In this document: positions 1 to 8,582 of the stretch, piece by piece | How positions within the stretch are numbered: position 1 is the first letter of the stretch | Layout of the letters: the number at the start of each line of letters is the position of its first letter | Origin: CAYJPK01 sp964372035 | Lineage (GTDB): Bacteria; Desulfobacterota; Desulfovibrionia; Desulfovibrionales; Desulfovibrionaceae | Direction: 5' to 3' | NCBI GenBank assembly: GCA_964372035.1 | Contig: CAYJPK010000021.1 | Span: forward strand, 1-29,704 | Length of the DNA: 29,704 bases | The notes under the pieces: model-generated | What the model was told of the DNA's origin: nothing | The model's input: only the letters and a program-made list of their open reading frames with translations | The model's database searches: none | Position numbers and translations under genes: made by a program

Positions 1-13
1 TTTTTTTATTACT

Positions 14-27
14 ACATGTTAACATGT
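14..27. repeat. Perfect 14-bp palindrome
   Basis: The sequence ACATGTTAACATGT is its own reverse complement and is flanked by T-runs on both sides. It could be a dimeric protein-binding site or, as RNA, a short 5-bp hairpin followed by U residues at the end of a gene lying left of the window. Nothing in the window tells these apart. Confidence 0.4.
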
Positions 28-72
28 TTTTCATCATCGACTAAATAGCTATTTTAATAGTGTTTGTTATGT

Positions 73-110
73 AAAAATGCGGAGCTAAAATTCATTAGCT
101 CCGCATTTTT
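73..110. terminator. Strong bidirectional hairpin terminator
   Basis: A perfect 16-bp stem (73-88 with 95-110) encloses a 6-nt loop and has A-runs on the left and T-runs on the right, so it reads as an intrinsic terminator on either strand. It lies downstream of the minus-strand trmFO/CGGC gene pair and may also end a plus-strand gene outside the window. A second, weaker AT-rich inverted repeat (120-131 with 143-154) sits between it and the stop codon of the CGGC gene. Confidence 0.75.
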
Positions 111-159
111 TTAAAGAATTACATTAAGTTTGGATTTAGCATAAACTTAATGTATAACT

Positions 160-462
160 TTAAGAATTTATCACATCTATAAGTTTTTGTTGACTTTCTT
201 CATGCGTCATTTTAATAGCATTTAAACTATCAGCTCCGACAACAAAACGCTGTTTAGCCATATGTCCTAAGTCATCTCTATCTGCTACACAGAGTGCTTG
301 GCAACCAGCTAAAATAATGGAAATATCGCTTTCTTCATCATTATCTACAATTTCAAAAGCAATATTTTCATTTTTAAGTCTTTCAAGTAATACTTTAACA
401 AATTCAACTCGATCATAACCAGCATTACAACCACCACAATATGAAATGCTAATTTTTTTCAC
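160..462 (-). CDS. Small CGGC/CxxxC-motif protein, function unknown
   Basis: A 100-residue protein that I do not recognise by name. It starts with GTG, supported by an AGGAGA ribosome-binding site about 6 nt upstream. The first strand-like segment ends in CGGCN (Cys9, Cys12), and a second motif CQALC (Cys54, Cys58) follows a hydrophobic beta-like segment. A helix-like stretch rich in Val/Leu/Lys lies between them. The pattern beta - CxxC - helix - beta - CxxxC suggests a thioredoxin-like or metal/iron-sulfur-binding fold, but that is inference. It has no signal peptide or membrane segment, so it is probably cytoplasmic. It lies 18 nt downstream of trmFO on the same strand and is very likely co-transcribed with it. 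A redox or cofactor role linked to the flavoprotein TrmFO is possible but unproven. Confidence 0.75.
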   Translation of the reverse strand: MKKISISYCGGCNAGYDRVEFVKVLLERLKNENIAFEIVDNDEESDISIILAGCQALCVADRDDLGHMAKQRFVVGADSLNAIKMTHEESQQKLIDVINS

Positions 463-480
463 TTTATTTCTCCTGTATTA

Positions 481-1806
481 TCAAAGATTTAAAATGTTAA
501 GCCATGCTTTAAAGTCAGTTTGTGCACGTTCTGAAAGAAGCTGTTTACGTTCTTTTTTGTGAATTCTTCTATCTAATTCTAAGCTTGGCATTAGCCCAAA
601 ATGAACATTTGAAGGCTGAAACTTTTTAGCTTCTGTATTCTTTAGATGCTCAAGCAAAGCTCCTAAAGCTGTCGTTGTTGGAGGTGCAGTGATATCTTTA
701 TTTTTAAGTTTTGCTCTAAATAAAACAGCTAACCATAAAGCACTTGCAGCTGATTCAACATAGCCCTCAACGCCAGTGATTTGTCCTATTAAATGAATTC
801 TTTCATTATTTGTCAATGATAAATCGGCATTCAACATGCGTGGTGCATCAACATAAGTATTGCGGTGCATACTGCCATATCGCAAGAATTTAACATCTTT
901 AAGCCCTGGAATTAAGCGGAAAACTTCATCTTGAGCACTGTAAGTTAATTTTGTTTGACAACCAACTAGATTAAAAGCATCTTTATTGAGGTTTTCACAG
1001 CGAAGTTGAATGAGAGCATATGGTCGTCGATCACTTCGTGGATCAACAAAGCCAACGGGCTTAAGTGGTCCAAATGTAAGAGTTTTAAAGCCTCGTTCAG
1101 CCAGTGCTTCAATAGGCATACAACCTTCAAAATGTTTTTCAAAGTCTTTAGCTTTAACTTTTTCGCCTTCAATTAACGCATCATAAAAAACTTGGTATTC
1201 ATCTTTATTCATAGGACAATTCAAATAATCGCCACCTTCAACATCTTCCTCGTAGCGGCTACCCCAAAAAGCAATATCCATATCAACAGAATCTGCCTCA
1301 ATAATTGGTGCAATTGCATCATAAAAATATAGGTATTGGCTATCAATAGTTTCAGCTAAGTTTTTGCTAAGTTCATCACTTGTAAGTGGTCCAGATGCAA
1401 TGATAATTTTATCAAAATCATCTAACTCGCTCAAGCTATCAATACGTTTATTAACAAGTGTAATGTTAGAATTTTTGATAGCATCAGTAATTTGCTTAGC
1501 AAATAATTCACGGTTAACAGCTAAGGCTTTGCCAGCAGGTAGTGCATTTTCATCAGCAGCCTGCATAAAATAACTTCCAAGCTCACGCATTTCTTGCTTT
1601 AATAAGCCAATGCCAGAATGTAAGTCCGCAGAACGTAACGAATTTGAACATACAAGTTCCGAAAAAGAACTATCAGTATGCGCCTCTGAATAATAATTGG
1701 GTTTTTGCTCAAATAAGTGTATTTCTAGTTCAGGTGCAAATTTATTTAAATAGAGCGCAAACTCGCACCCTGCAAGTCCTGCTCCGATGATTGCAATTTT
1801 GTTCAT
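481..1806 (-). CDS. trmFO: Methylenetetrahydrofolate-dependent tRNA (uracil-54-C5)-methyltransferase TrmFO
   Basis: FAD- and folate-dependent enzyme that makes ribothymidine at position 54 of the tRNA T-loop, using methylenetetrahydrofolate as the carbon donor. The protein is 441 aa from the ATG chosen here. The N-terminus carries the dinucleotide-binding GxGxxG motif (GAGLAG, residues 8-13). Cys53 in ELVCSNSLR and Cys229 in EGCMPIE match the two conserved cysteines known from the Bacillus enzyme (Cys53 and Cys226). A GTG 36 nt upstream would add 12 residues, but MNKIAIIGAG is the usual family N-terminus and neither start has a clear ribosome-binding site. A promoter lies about 55 nt upstream. 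The gene is followed by the CGGC protein gene and is divergent from uvrB. Confidence 0.95.
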   Translation of the reverse strand: MNKIAIIGAGLAGCEFALYLNKFAPELEIHLFEQKPNYYSEAHTDSSFSELVCSNSLRSADLHSGIGLLKQEMRELGSYFMQAADENALPAGKALAVNRELFAKQITDAIKNSNITLVNKRIDSLSELDDFDKIIIASGPLTSDELSKNLAETIDSQYLYFYDAIAPIIEADSVDMDIAFWGSRYEEDVEGGDYLNCPMNKDEYQVFYDALIEGEKVKAKDFEKHFEGCMPIEALAERGFKTLTFGPLKPVGFVDPRSDRRPYALIQLRCENLNKDAFNLVGCQTKLTYSAQDEVFRLIPGLKDVKFLRYGSMHRNTYVDAPRMLNADLSLTNNERIHLIGQITGVEGYVESAASALWLAVLFRAKLKNKDITAPPTTTALGALLEHLKNTEAKKFQPSNVHFGLMPSLELDRRIHKKERKQLLSERAQTDFKAWLNILNL

Positions 1807-1860
1807 TGTTTTATACCATATGTAAAAATTAGATTTTGGCACTTTGTGTGCTTTTTAAAT

Positions 1861-1888
1861 TTTATACATATGCTATTAATTTAGTCAA
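1861..1888 (-). promoter_or_regulatory. Predicted sigma-70 promoter of trmFO
   Basis: On the minus strand TTGACT (1888-1883) and TATAAA (1866-1861) are separated by 16 bp. The predicted start near 1854 leaves a leader of roughly 48 nt before the trmFO ATG. An 8-bp inverted repeat (1817-1824 with 1865-1872) brackets this leader. Confidence 0.6.
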
Positions 1889-1907
1889 ATAATTTTTGAG
1901 AGATAAT

Positions 1908-3917
1908 ATGGAATTTAAACTAACAACTGAATATACACCAACTGGCGACCAACCATTTGCAATTGATGAATTATCTTCAAATGTTATGAATGGTGTGAGA
2001 GATCAAGTTTTACTCGGAGTGACAGGTTCTGGTAAAACTTTTACAATGGCAAACGTGATTGCACGGTGTGATAGACCTGCTTTAATTTTAGCACCAAATA
2101 AAACACTTGCCGCTCAACTATATAATGAATTTAAAGGTTTATTCCCACAGAATGCTGTTGAATATTTTGTCAGTTATTATGATTATTATCAGCCAGAGGC
2201 TTATGTTCCAAGTTCTGATACCTTTATTGAAAAAGATTCGTCGATTAATGATAATATTGATAAATTGCGTCACGCTGCAACACACGCCTTATTGACAAGG
2301 CGAGATGTAATTATTGTTGCATCAGTATCGTGCATTTATGGCTTGGGCTCACCAGAATATTATGCAAAATTAGTTATACCAATTGAAATTGGTCAGCTAG
2401 TTAGCATGGATAGCATTATAACTCGCCTAGTTGAAGTACAATATGAGCGTAATGACTATGATTTTCACCGTGGAACTTTTAGAGTTAGAGGTGATGTTTT
2501 AGAAATTATTCCAGCTTATTCGCATGAAATGGCTCTGCGGCTTGAATTTTTTGGTAATGAAATTGAAGCAATACGTGAAATTGACCCTTTAACAGGTAAT
2601 ATTTTAGGCTCAATATCAAAAACTGTTGTTTATCCTGCAAGTCACTATGTTTCTGATGGAGATAATTTAAGCCGTGCAATGCATGATATTCGTCTTGAAT
2701 TATGTGACAGCTTAAATCAATTTCAAAATAATAATCAACTAGTTGAAGCTCAAAGGCTAGAACAACGCACTCAGCTTGATTTGGAAATGATGCAAGAACT
2801 TGGCTATTGTAATGGAATTGAAAATTATTCTAGACACTTAGATAATCGTAAAGAGGGTGAAGCACCATTCTGTTTGCTTGATTATTTTCCTAAAGATTTT
2901 CTATTATTTGTTGATGAATCGCATATTACCTTACCGCAAGTTCATGGTATGTATAAAGGCGATAGATCACGCAAGCAAACACTTGTTAATTTTGGTTTTA
3001 GACTTCCGTCAGCTCTTGATAATAGACCATTAGAATTTTCAGAGTTTCGTGAGCGATTAAATCAAAATATTTATGTTTCGGCAACGCCGGCAAAGTGGGA
3101 AATTGATCAATCAGAGGGAGTAATTGCTGAACAAGTTATCAGACCTACAGGCCTAGTTGATCCAACTATTGAAATTCGTAAAACTCAAGGGCAAATTGAG
3201 GATTTATTGGGTGAATGTAATAAGATTATTGCTAATAAATTTCGAGTGTTAGTAACAACTTTGACTAAACGCATGGCGGAAGATTTAACAGAATATTTAA
3301 ATAAAATGAATGTTCGTGCTAAATATTTACATTCTGATATTGATACCCTAGAGCGTATGGCAATTTTAAAGTCACTTCGTATGGGTGAGTTTGATGTTTT
3401 AGTTGGAATTAACTTATTGCGTGAGGGCTTAGACATTCCTGAGGTAGCGCTTGTAGCAATTTTAGATGCAGATAAAGAGGGTTTTTTACGTTCAACAGGT
3501 TCATTAATACAAACCTTTGGACGTGCTGCAAGAAATAGCGAGGGCAAAGTAATTCTTTATGCCGATAAAATGACAAAATCTATGCAACAGGCGATTGATG
3601 AAACAGAAAGGCGCAGAGAACGTCAAATTGAATGGAATTTGGCACATAATATTGTACCAAAAACCATTATAAAACCGTTTGAATCAACACTTGATAGCTT
3701 GTATCAAAAAGAAGATGGTAAAAAATCAAAGTCAAAATCAAGCAGTACAAATAAGTATGATGAGCTGTATGCAATGGACGCGAAAAGCCTAGCTAAACAT
3801 ATTAATAAGCTGGAAAAAGAGATGCGTGAACATGCTAAAAACTTAGAATTTGAAGAGGCTGCTAGGCTTCGTGATGAGATTACAGAGCTACGCAAAAAAT
3901 TTATTGCAGAGCTCTAA
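1908..3917 (+). CDS. uvrB: Excinuclease ABC subunit B
   Basis: Damage-recognition helicase-like subunit of nucleotide excision repair; it is loaded by UvrA and recruits UvrC. The 669-aa length is normal for the family. Walker A is GVTGSGKT (residues 37-44). The DNA-clamping beta-hairpin region with its run of tyrosines is at 83-100, and the Walker B-type DESH box is at 335-338. Helicase motifs NLLREGLDIPEV and FGRAARN follow, and a C-terminal UVR domain that contacts UvrC/UvrA (EFEEAARLRDEI) ends the protein. An upstream in-frame TTG at 1896 would add four residues, but the ATG at 1908 has GAGAG at the right distance and gives the typical MEFKL-like start. It is a single gene with no obvious hairpin terminator before argS. 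Confidence 0.97.
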   Translation: MEFKLTTEYTPTGDQPFAIDELSSNVMNGVRDQVLLGVTGSGKTFTMANVIARCDRPALILAPNKTLAAQLYNEFKGLFPQNAVEYFVSYYDYYQPEAYVPSSDTFIEKDSSINDNIDKLRHAATHALLTRRDVIIVASVSCIYGLGSPEYYAKLVIPIEIGQLVSMDSIITRLVEVQYERNDYDFHRGTFRVRGDVLEIIPAYSHEMALRLEFFGNEIEAIREIDPLTGNILGSISKTVVYPASHYVSDGDNLSRAMHDIRLELCDSLNQFQNNNQLVEAQRLEQRTQLDLEMMQELGYCNGIENYSRHLDNRKEGEAPFCLLDYFPKDFLLFVDESHITLPQVHGMYKGDRSRKQTLVNFGFRLPSALDNRPLEFSEFRERLNQNIYVSATPAKWEIDQSEGVIAEQVIRPTGLVDPTIEIRKTQGQIEDLLGECNKIIANKFRVLVTTLTKRMAEDLTEYLNKMNVRAKYLHSDIDTLERMAILKSLRMGEFDVLVGINLLREGLDIPEVALVAILDADKEGFLRSTGSLIQTFGRAARNSEGKVILYADKMTKSMQQAIDETERRRERQIEWNLAHNIVPKTIIKPFESTLDSLYQKEDGKKSKSKSSSTNKYDELYAMDAKSLAKHINKLEKEMREHAKNLEFEEAARLRDEITELRKKFIAEL

Positions 3918-3924
3918 TAATTTT

Positions 3925-4065
3925 AAAATTTGAACTTAATTTAAATCTTGATTTGAACTAAAAATAAAACATTTTTGATGCTGTGTTGTAATATGCTGAA
4001 ATTACGTGATATTATAAAAAATATTTAAATCTTATAATTTCTTTACTTTTACTAAAATTTGAACT
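3925..4065. repeat. Repeated TTTGAACT motif in the uvrB-argS gap
   Basis: The 12-mer AAAATTTGAACT occurs at 3925-3936 and again at 4054-4065. A third core copy, TTTGAACT, is at 3952-3959. The last copy contains the -35 element of the predicted argS promoter. The rest of this 200-bp gap is AT-rich with no gene. Copies could be a binding site for a regulator or chance in AT-rich DNA. Confidence 0.4.
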
Positions 4066-4087
4066 ATATTTCTTTGTTGTTTAGAAT
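4059..4087 (+). promoter_or_regulatory. Predicted sigma-70 promoter of the argS-mla operon
   Basis: TTGAAC (4059-4064) and TAGAAT (4082-4087) are separated by exactly 17 bp. Transcription would start near 4094, about 20 nt before the argS ATG, leaving room for the AGGTG ribosome-binding site at 4106-4110. Confidence 0.65.
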
Positions 4088-4115
4088 AATATTTTAATTT
4101 TATATAGGTGAAATT

Positions 4116-5765
4116 ATGCGCGCTTTATTACATTTAAAAAAATCTTTAGAAACAGTTTTAGCTGAAATGAATGTTTCATACCACGAAAAAACTGTTATTG
4201 AACCTCCGAAAGATAGCAAACACGGTGACTTAGCAATTAATATAGCTATGCTTTTAGCTAAAGAATTAGGTCAACCACCACGTAAAATTGCTGAAGATAT
4301 TGCACAGCGTCTGCAAAAAGATACTTGCATTGAAAAGTGTGAGGTTGCTGGTCCAGGTTTTTTAAATGTTTATTTTAATAAATCTTTTTGGCAAGAAACT
4401 ATTATTGAAACTGAAACAAAGAAAGAGAAGTTTGGCGCTGGTGCTAATAAAGACTACAAAATTCTAATTGAATATGTTTCAGCAAACCCGACAGGACCGC
4501 TTCATATTGGTCATGGTCGTGGAGCTGCTGTTGGTGATAGTTTGCGTCGTATTTTAGATTTTGCTGGTTATGATGTTGATACTGAATATTACATTAACGA
4601 TGCTGGCAGACAAATGCGCCTTTTGGGTCTTTCAATTTGGTTACGTTTGAAAGAAGTCGCTGAAAAAGAAGTAGTTTTACCAGAAGATTTTTATCGTGGT
4701 GAGTATATTATTGATTTAGCAAAAGAGTTATGGAAAAAAGAGCCAAACATATTTGATTTACCAGAAGATGAGGCTGAAAATCTTTGTTTTGAATATGGCA
4801 TGAATTCAATTATGGACGGTATAAAGCAGGATTTAGCTGACTTTAGAGTTGGTCATGATTTTTATTACTCTGAAAAATCTTTAGTTGAAAAAGGTGCTGT
4901 TGAAGCAAGCTTTGAGCGACTTCGTGAAATGGGTTATTTATATGAACAAGAGGGCGCATTATGGTTTAAGTCAACTGAACTTGGAGATGACAAGGATAGG
5001 GTGCTTAAAAAATCTGATGGTAGCTTAACTTATTTTGCATCTGATATTGCTTACCATGACGATAAATACAATCGTGGTTACAATAAATTGATCGATATTT
5101 GGGGCTATGATCACCATGGTTATGTTCCACGTATGAAATCTGCAATTACAGCTTTAAATCGTAAAAAAGAAGATTTTGACGTTATTTTAATTCAGCTTGT
5201 GAATTTGCTCCGAGCAGGAGAACTTGTTGCGATGTCAACTCGTGCAGGTGTTTTTGATACCTTAGCTGATGTTGTCAAAGAGGTTGGTGTTGATGCTTCA
5301 CGCTTTATGTTTTTATCACGTAAAAGCGATAGTCACCTTGATTTTGACCTTGAACTCGTTAAAGAACGTAACATGAATAACCCTGTTTACTACGTGCAGT
5401 ATGCTTATGCAAGAACTCGTTCAATGCTTCGCAGAGCTTCAGAACAAGCTATTGAAATTCCAAATAGTAGTGATTTAGATATGCTTTCAAGTTTAAATGA
5501 AGATTTAGACATAGCAATTTTACGTAAGCTTGATCAATTTGAAGATGTAGCAGAGCAAGCAGCAAGACTCTTTGCGCCGCAAGCAATTAGCACTTATTTA
5601 ACAGAACTATCTGGCTTATTACATAGTTACTATAATAAATATCCTGTACTACAAGCAGAAGATAAATCTATTGTACTTGCACGCTTAATGCTTATGCGTG
5701 CTGTTGGGCAAGTTATTGTTAATGGTCTTTCGCTTCTTGGAGTTGAAGCACCGGAGAGCATGTAA
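4116..5765 (+). CDS. argS: Arginyl-tRNA synthetase
   Basis: Class I synthetase that charges tRNA-Arg. The 549-aa length is typical. An N-terminal Arg-specific domain (about residues 1-95) contains the conserved HGDLAINIAM stretch. The class I signature is SANPTGPLHIGHGRG, with HIGH at 130-133. A degenerate KMSKS-type loop, MSTRAG, is at 373-378, as is usual for many ArgRS enzymes. The C-terminal helical anticodon-binding domain ends the protein. The ATG has AGGTG 5 nt upstream and a near-consensus promoter. Only 3 nt separate its stop from the SPOR-domain gene, so it appears to lead a seven-gene operon that ends in the mla genes. Confidence 0.97.
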   Translation: MRALLHLKKSLETVLAEMNVSYHEKTVIEPPKDSKHGDLAINIAMLLAKELGQPPRKIAEDIAQRLQKDTCIEKCEVAGPGFLNVYFNKSFWQETIIETETKKEKFGAGANKDYKILIEYVSANPTGPLHIGHGRGAAVGDSLRRILDFAGYDVDTEYYINDAGRQMRLLGLSIWLRLKEVAEKEVVLPEDFYRGEYIIDLAKELWKKEPNIFDLPEDEAENLCFEYGMNSIMDGIKQDLADFRVGHDFYYSEKSLVEKGAVEASFERLREMGYLYEQEGALWFKSTELGDDKDRVLKKSDGSLTYFASDIAYHDDKYNRGYNKLIDIWGYDHHGYVPRMKSAITALNRKKEDFDVILIQLVNLLRAGELVAMSTRAGVFDTLADVVKEVGVDASRFMFLSRKSDSHLDFDLELVKERNMNNPVYYVQYAYARTRSMLRRASEQAIEIPNSSDLDMLSSLNEDLDIAILRKLDQFEDVAEQAARLFAPQAISTYLTELSGLLHSYYNKYPVLQAEDKSIVLARLMLMRAVGQVIVNGLSLLGVEAPESM

Positions 5766-5768
5766 GCT

Positions 5769-6476
5769 ATGAACCAGCGTGAAAAAGCACAATCTGAAAA
5801 AGAACCTTTTTTAAAGCGAAAAATTACCTTCACTTGTAGTTTAACAAGTGTAATTGGTATCTTAATTGCTATTGTTATTGGTGCTTTTTGGGCTTTTACC
5901 TTTGGTGTTATTATTGGTCGTGGTTATGAACCAGAAGACGCTGTTCCTGGACTTGGCAAACTAATGCCAAAAGAAGAAATTGTTGAAGAAGTGCCGCAAA
6001 CTGTTATTTCAAAAGAAGAGTTAACTTTTGCAACTGATTTGAAATCTAAGCCAACTTTAAGCACAGAAGAACCTGCTCCGCAGCTTGAGAGCAAGAAAGA
6101 GGCAAATAGTACGAAACCAATAGAATTTGGTGCTCCGCATACGCCTAAAACTGAAACTAAAAAAGTGCAGGCAAAACCAGAACCCAAAAAAGAAGAAGCG
6201 AAAGCAGAAGCAGCAGAGAATGTAAAAAGTGACTATGTACTTCAAATAATAGCATATCGCAAAAAAGATCAAGCTGATGACTTTAGAGAAAAACTTGAAG
6301 GTGATGGCTTTAGAACAAAAATTGAAAAATACACGAGCTCAAGTGGTAAAAACACTCTTTACAGGGTGCAAGTTTTACTGCGTGGAACAGAAGAAAATCT
6401 TGATGAACTTCGTGATGTTTTGGCAAAATATAAAATTAAAGATTTTTCAATTGTTTCTAAAAAAGCACTTAAATAA
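5769..6476 (+). CDS. SPOR-domain inner-membrane protein
   Basis: A 235-aa bitopic envelope protein. A short basic cytoplasmic N-terminus (residues 1-20) precedes a long hydrophobic segment (about 21-50). A Lys/Glu/Pro-rich periplasmic linker follows (about 55-150), and a C-terminal SPOR domain (about 154-230) begins with DYVLQIIAYRKKDQA. SPOR domains bind denuded peptidoglycan, often at the division septum, so a role in cell division or wall remodelling is likely. This is family knowledge and nothing more specific can be read. The linker is lysine- and glutamate-rich and low in complexity. It sits between argS and mlaE with tight spacing upstream and 28 nt downstream, so it is co-transcribed. 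FtsN- or DedD-like naming would overstate the evidence. Confidence 0.88.
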   Translation: MNQREKAQSEKEPFLKRKITFTCSLTSVIGILIAIVIGAFWAFTFGVIIGRGYEPEDAVPGLGKLMPKEEIVEEVPQTVISKEELTFATDLKSKPTLSTEEPAPQLESKKEANSTKPIEFGAPHTPKTETKKVQAKPEPKKEEAKAEAAENVKSDYVLQIIAYRKKDQADDFREKLEGDGFRTKIEKYTSSSGKNTLYRVQVLLRGTEENLDELRDVLAKYKIKDFSIVSKKALK

Positions 6477-6504
6477 AGCTTAAAATATTATAAATTGAGA
6501 TAAA

Positions 6505-7287
6505 ATGAATATAATTTCAAAAATCGGAACTCGTACTATAGAAATAAATAAAAATTTTGGTGAGATATTTCTTTTTTACCTTGAAGGTATTAAGCAAATT
6601 TTCAGTTCAAATAAATTATTTTATAAGTTTATTCGTCAAATGTATGTAATTGGCTATGAGTCTTTATTCTTAATTCTTTTGATTGGTCTTTTTACAGGAA
6701 TGGTTTTAGGCTTGCAAGGCTATTATTTACTTGTAAAATTTGGCTCAGAGGGAATGTTAGGTTCTGCTGTTTCTCTTACCTTGATTCGTGAACTTGGTCC
6801 AGTTTTAACTGCAATTATGGTGACAGGGCGAGCTGGTTCTGCCATGACAGCTGAAATAGGTGTCATGCGAATTACTGATCAAATTGATGCACTTGAAGTT
6901 ATGGATATTCCAGCAATGGGTTATTTAATTGCTCCAAGATTTTTAGCATGTTTAATTGTTTTTCCTTTTTTAACTGCTATTTATGATGTTATCGGAATTT
7001 TCGGAGGCTATTTGACAGGTGTTAGCTTACTTGGAATTAATGGTAGCCTTTATTTTTATGGAATTGAAACTAGCGTTGTAATGAAAGATGTTGTCGAAGG
7101 CTTTATTAAATCCTTAGTATTCTCGCAACTTGTAGCACTTATTTGTTGCTATCAGGGTTTTAATGCGCATAAACGCAAAGAAAGTGTTGGTCCTGAGGCT
7201 GTTGCAAGTGCAACGACTTCTGCTGTTGTTATTTCAAGTATTTTGATTTTGATTTCTGATTATATTTTAACTTCATTTATGTTATAA
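6505..7287 (+). CDS. mlaE: Phospholipid ABC transporter permease MlaE
   Basis: Integral inner-membrane permease (MlaE/DUF140 family) of the system that moves phospholipids between inner and outer membranes. The protein is 260 aa with several hydrophobic segments. It carries the family hallmark region around SLTLIRELGPVLTAIMVTGR followed by AGSAMTAEIGVMRITDQIDA, which corresponds to the ATPase-coupling part. The ATG is preceded by a GAGA element. It is followed after 2 nt by the ATPase gene mlaF, so the permease and ATPase are translationally close. No mlaB (STAS) gene lies in the cluster. Confidence 0.95.
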   Translation: MNIISKIGTRTIEINKNFGEIFLFYLEGIKQIFSSNKLFYKFIRQMYVIGYESLFLILLIGLFTGMVLGLQGYYLLVKFGSEGMLGSAVSLTLIRELGPVLTAIMVTGRAGSAMTAEIGVMRITDQIDALEVMDIPAMGYLIAPRFLACLIVFPFLTAIYDVIGIFGGYLTGVSLLGINGSLYFYGIETSVVMKDVVEGFIKSLVFSQLVALICCYQGFNAHKRKESVGPEAVASATTSAVVISSILILISDYILTSFML

Positions 7288-7289
7288 TT

Positions 7290-8120
7290 ATGCAAAAAAT
7301 TGATGAAAATTTAGAATGGACAATTGAGCTTCAAAACCTTGTTTTAGGTTATGGAGAGCGTGTTGTTTTAAAAGATATAAATGCAACTATTCCTAGTGGT
7401 GAAATTACTGCTGTTTTAGGTGAATCTGGTTGTGGTAAATCAACCTTACTTCGACATGTTATTGGGCTTTCAAAGCCGATGAGTGGCAAAATTCTCTATG
7501 GTGGCAATGATTTATTTTCTTTACCGTCTAAACAATTTAGAAGGGTGCGTAGGCGTTTTGGTGTTTTATTCCAAGATGGTGCATTACTTGGCTCACTTAC
7601 CTTAGCTGAAAATGTTGGCTTGCCACTTTCTGAAAATACAAATTTATCTAAAAAAACTATTCGTAATGCAGTGCTTAGAACGCTCGATTTAGTTGGTTTA
7701 GCTGACTTTGCTGATTTTTATCCTAATGAATTATCAGGCGGAATGCGCAAACGTGGCGGTTTAGCTAGAGCAATCGTGACAGAACCTCCAGTATTATTTT
7801 GTGATGAGCCAACTTCTGGGCTAGATCCTATTAATTCTGCACAAATGGATAGACTTTTATTAAACATGAAAGCACAATTTCCTAAAATGACAATAGTTAG
7901 CGTTACTCATGATTTAGCTAGTGTTGCTAATATTGCAGATAAGGTACTTGTTATTCGTGAAGGTAAAAATGTGTTTTTTGGCACATATCAAGAATTATTA
8001 AATTCTGATAATGAATATTTAAAGAGTTTTATTGATAGAAAATCTGAAAATTTAAGTTATAGTTTGCCACCAGCAGATGAGAGTGTTAGAGAAGCTCTTG
8101 CTAAGTGGATGGCACAATAA
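7290..8120 (+). CDS. mlaF: Phospholipid ABC transporter ATP-binding protein MlaF
   Basis: Cytoplasmic ATPase that powers the Mla transporter. The protein is 276 aa. Walker A is GESGCGKST (residues 44-52). The ABC signature is LSGGMRKR (148-155), the Mla-type variant with Met-Arg-Lys-Arg. Walker B is VLFCDE (168-173), the D-loop is SGLDP, and the switch histidine is in VTHD (His207). A C-terminal tail of about 35 residues, ending in EALAKWMAQ, extends past the core; tails here serve MlaB/partner contacts in Escherichia coli, but the partner is not visible in this cluster. It is sandwiched between mlaE and mlaD. Confidence 0.95.
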   Translation: MQKIDENLEWTIELQNLVLGYGERVVLKDINATIPSGEITAVLGESGCGKSTLLRHVIGLSKPMSGKILYGGNDLFSLPSKQFRRVRRRFGVLFQDGALLGSLTLAENVGLPLSENTNLSKKTIRNAVLRTLDLVGLADFADFYPNELSGGMRKRGGLARAIVTEPPVLFCDEPTSGLDPINSAQMDRLLLNMKAQFPKMTIVSVTHDLASVANIADKVLVIREGKNVFFGTYQELLNSDNEYLKSFIDRKSENLSYSLPPADESVREALAKWMAQ

Positions 8121-8138
8121 TTGTAATAGGGGAATATT

Positions 8139-8582
8139 ATGTTGATGTCTAAAGAGAGTGCCGTTGGTATTTTTGTAATTATTAGCTTAATTTGCGTAGC
8201 GTATTTGACTATAAAACTAGGTAAAATGGAGCTTGTATCTAGTGGTGGCTTTAATGTAAATGCACAGTTTAGCTCTGTTACTGGTTTAAAGTCTGGAGCT
8301 GATATTGAAATTGCAGGCGTAAAAGTTGGCAAAGTGAAAAACATTAAACTTAATGCTGATGAGGCGATGGCAACCGTAGAATTACAATTTAATGACGGTG
8401 TTAAGGTTTTTGATGATGCAATTGCTTCAGTTAAAACTAGTGGGTTGATTGGTGATAAGTACATAAGTGTTGATCCAGGTGGTGCTGGCATTGAACTTGA
8501 AAGTGGTGACATAATATTAGACACTGAGTCAGCTGTAGATATTGAAGCTTTAATTAGTAAATTTGTATTTGGGGGAGTATAG
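8139..8582 (+). CDS. mlaD: MCE-domain phospholipid-binding protein MlaD
   Basis: Membrane-anchored periplasmic substrate-binding subunit of the Mla complex. The protein is 147 aa, a single-MCE-domain form. One N-terminal transmembrane helix (about residues 8-27) is followed by the MCE domain (about 39-118), with the typical VTGLKSGADIEIAGVKVGKV stretch and the conserved SGLIGDKYISVDPGG element. A strong AGGGGAA ribosome-binding site serves either of two nearby ATGs (8139 or 8145); the first is used here, and the second would shorten the protein by two residues. The stop codon overlaps the GTG start of mlaC by one base. Confidence 0.94.
   Translation: MLMSKESAVGIFVIISLICVAYLTIKLGKMELVSSGGFNVNAQFSSVTGLKSGADIEIAGVKVGKVKNIKLNADEAMATVELQFNDGVKVFDDAIASVKTSGLIGDKYISVDPGGAGIELESGDIILDTESAVDIEALISKFVFGGV

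Noticed and set aside
1807..1842. Upstream GTG start for trmFO adding 12 residues
   Set aside because: The extra residues are not typical of the family, and the Rossmann motif would lie unusually far from the N-terminus; no ribosome-binding site supports it.
8057..8524. 155-codon minus-strand frame opposite mlaD
   Set aside because: It is a low-complexity shadow of the mlaF/mlaD coding strand with no ribosome-binding logic or operon context.
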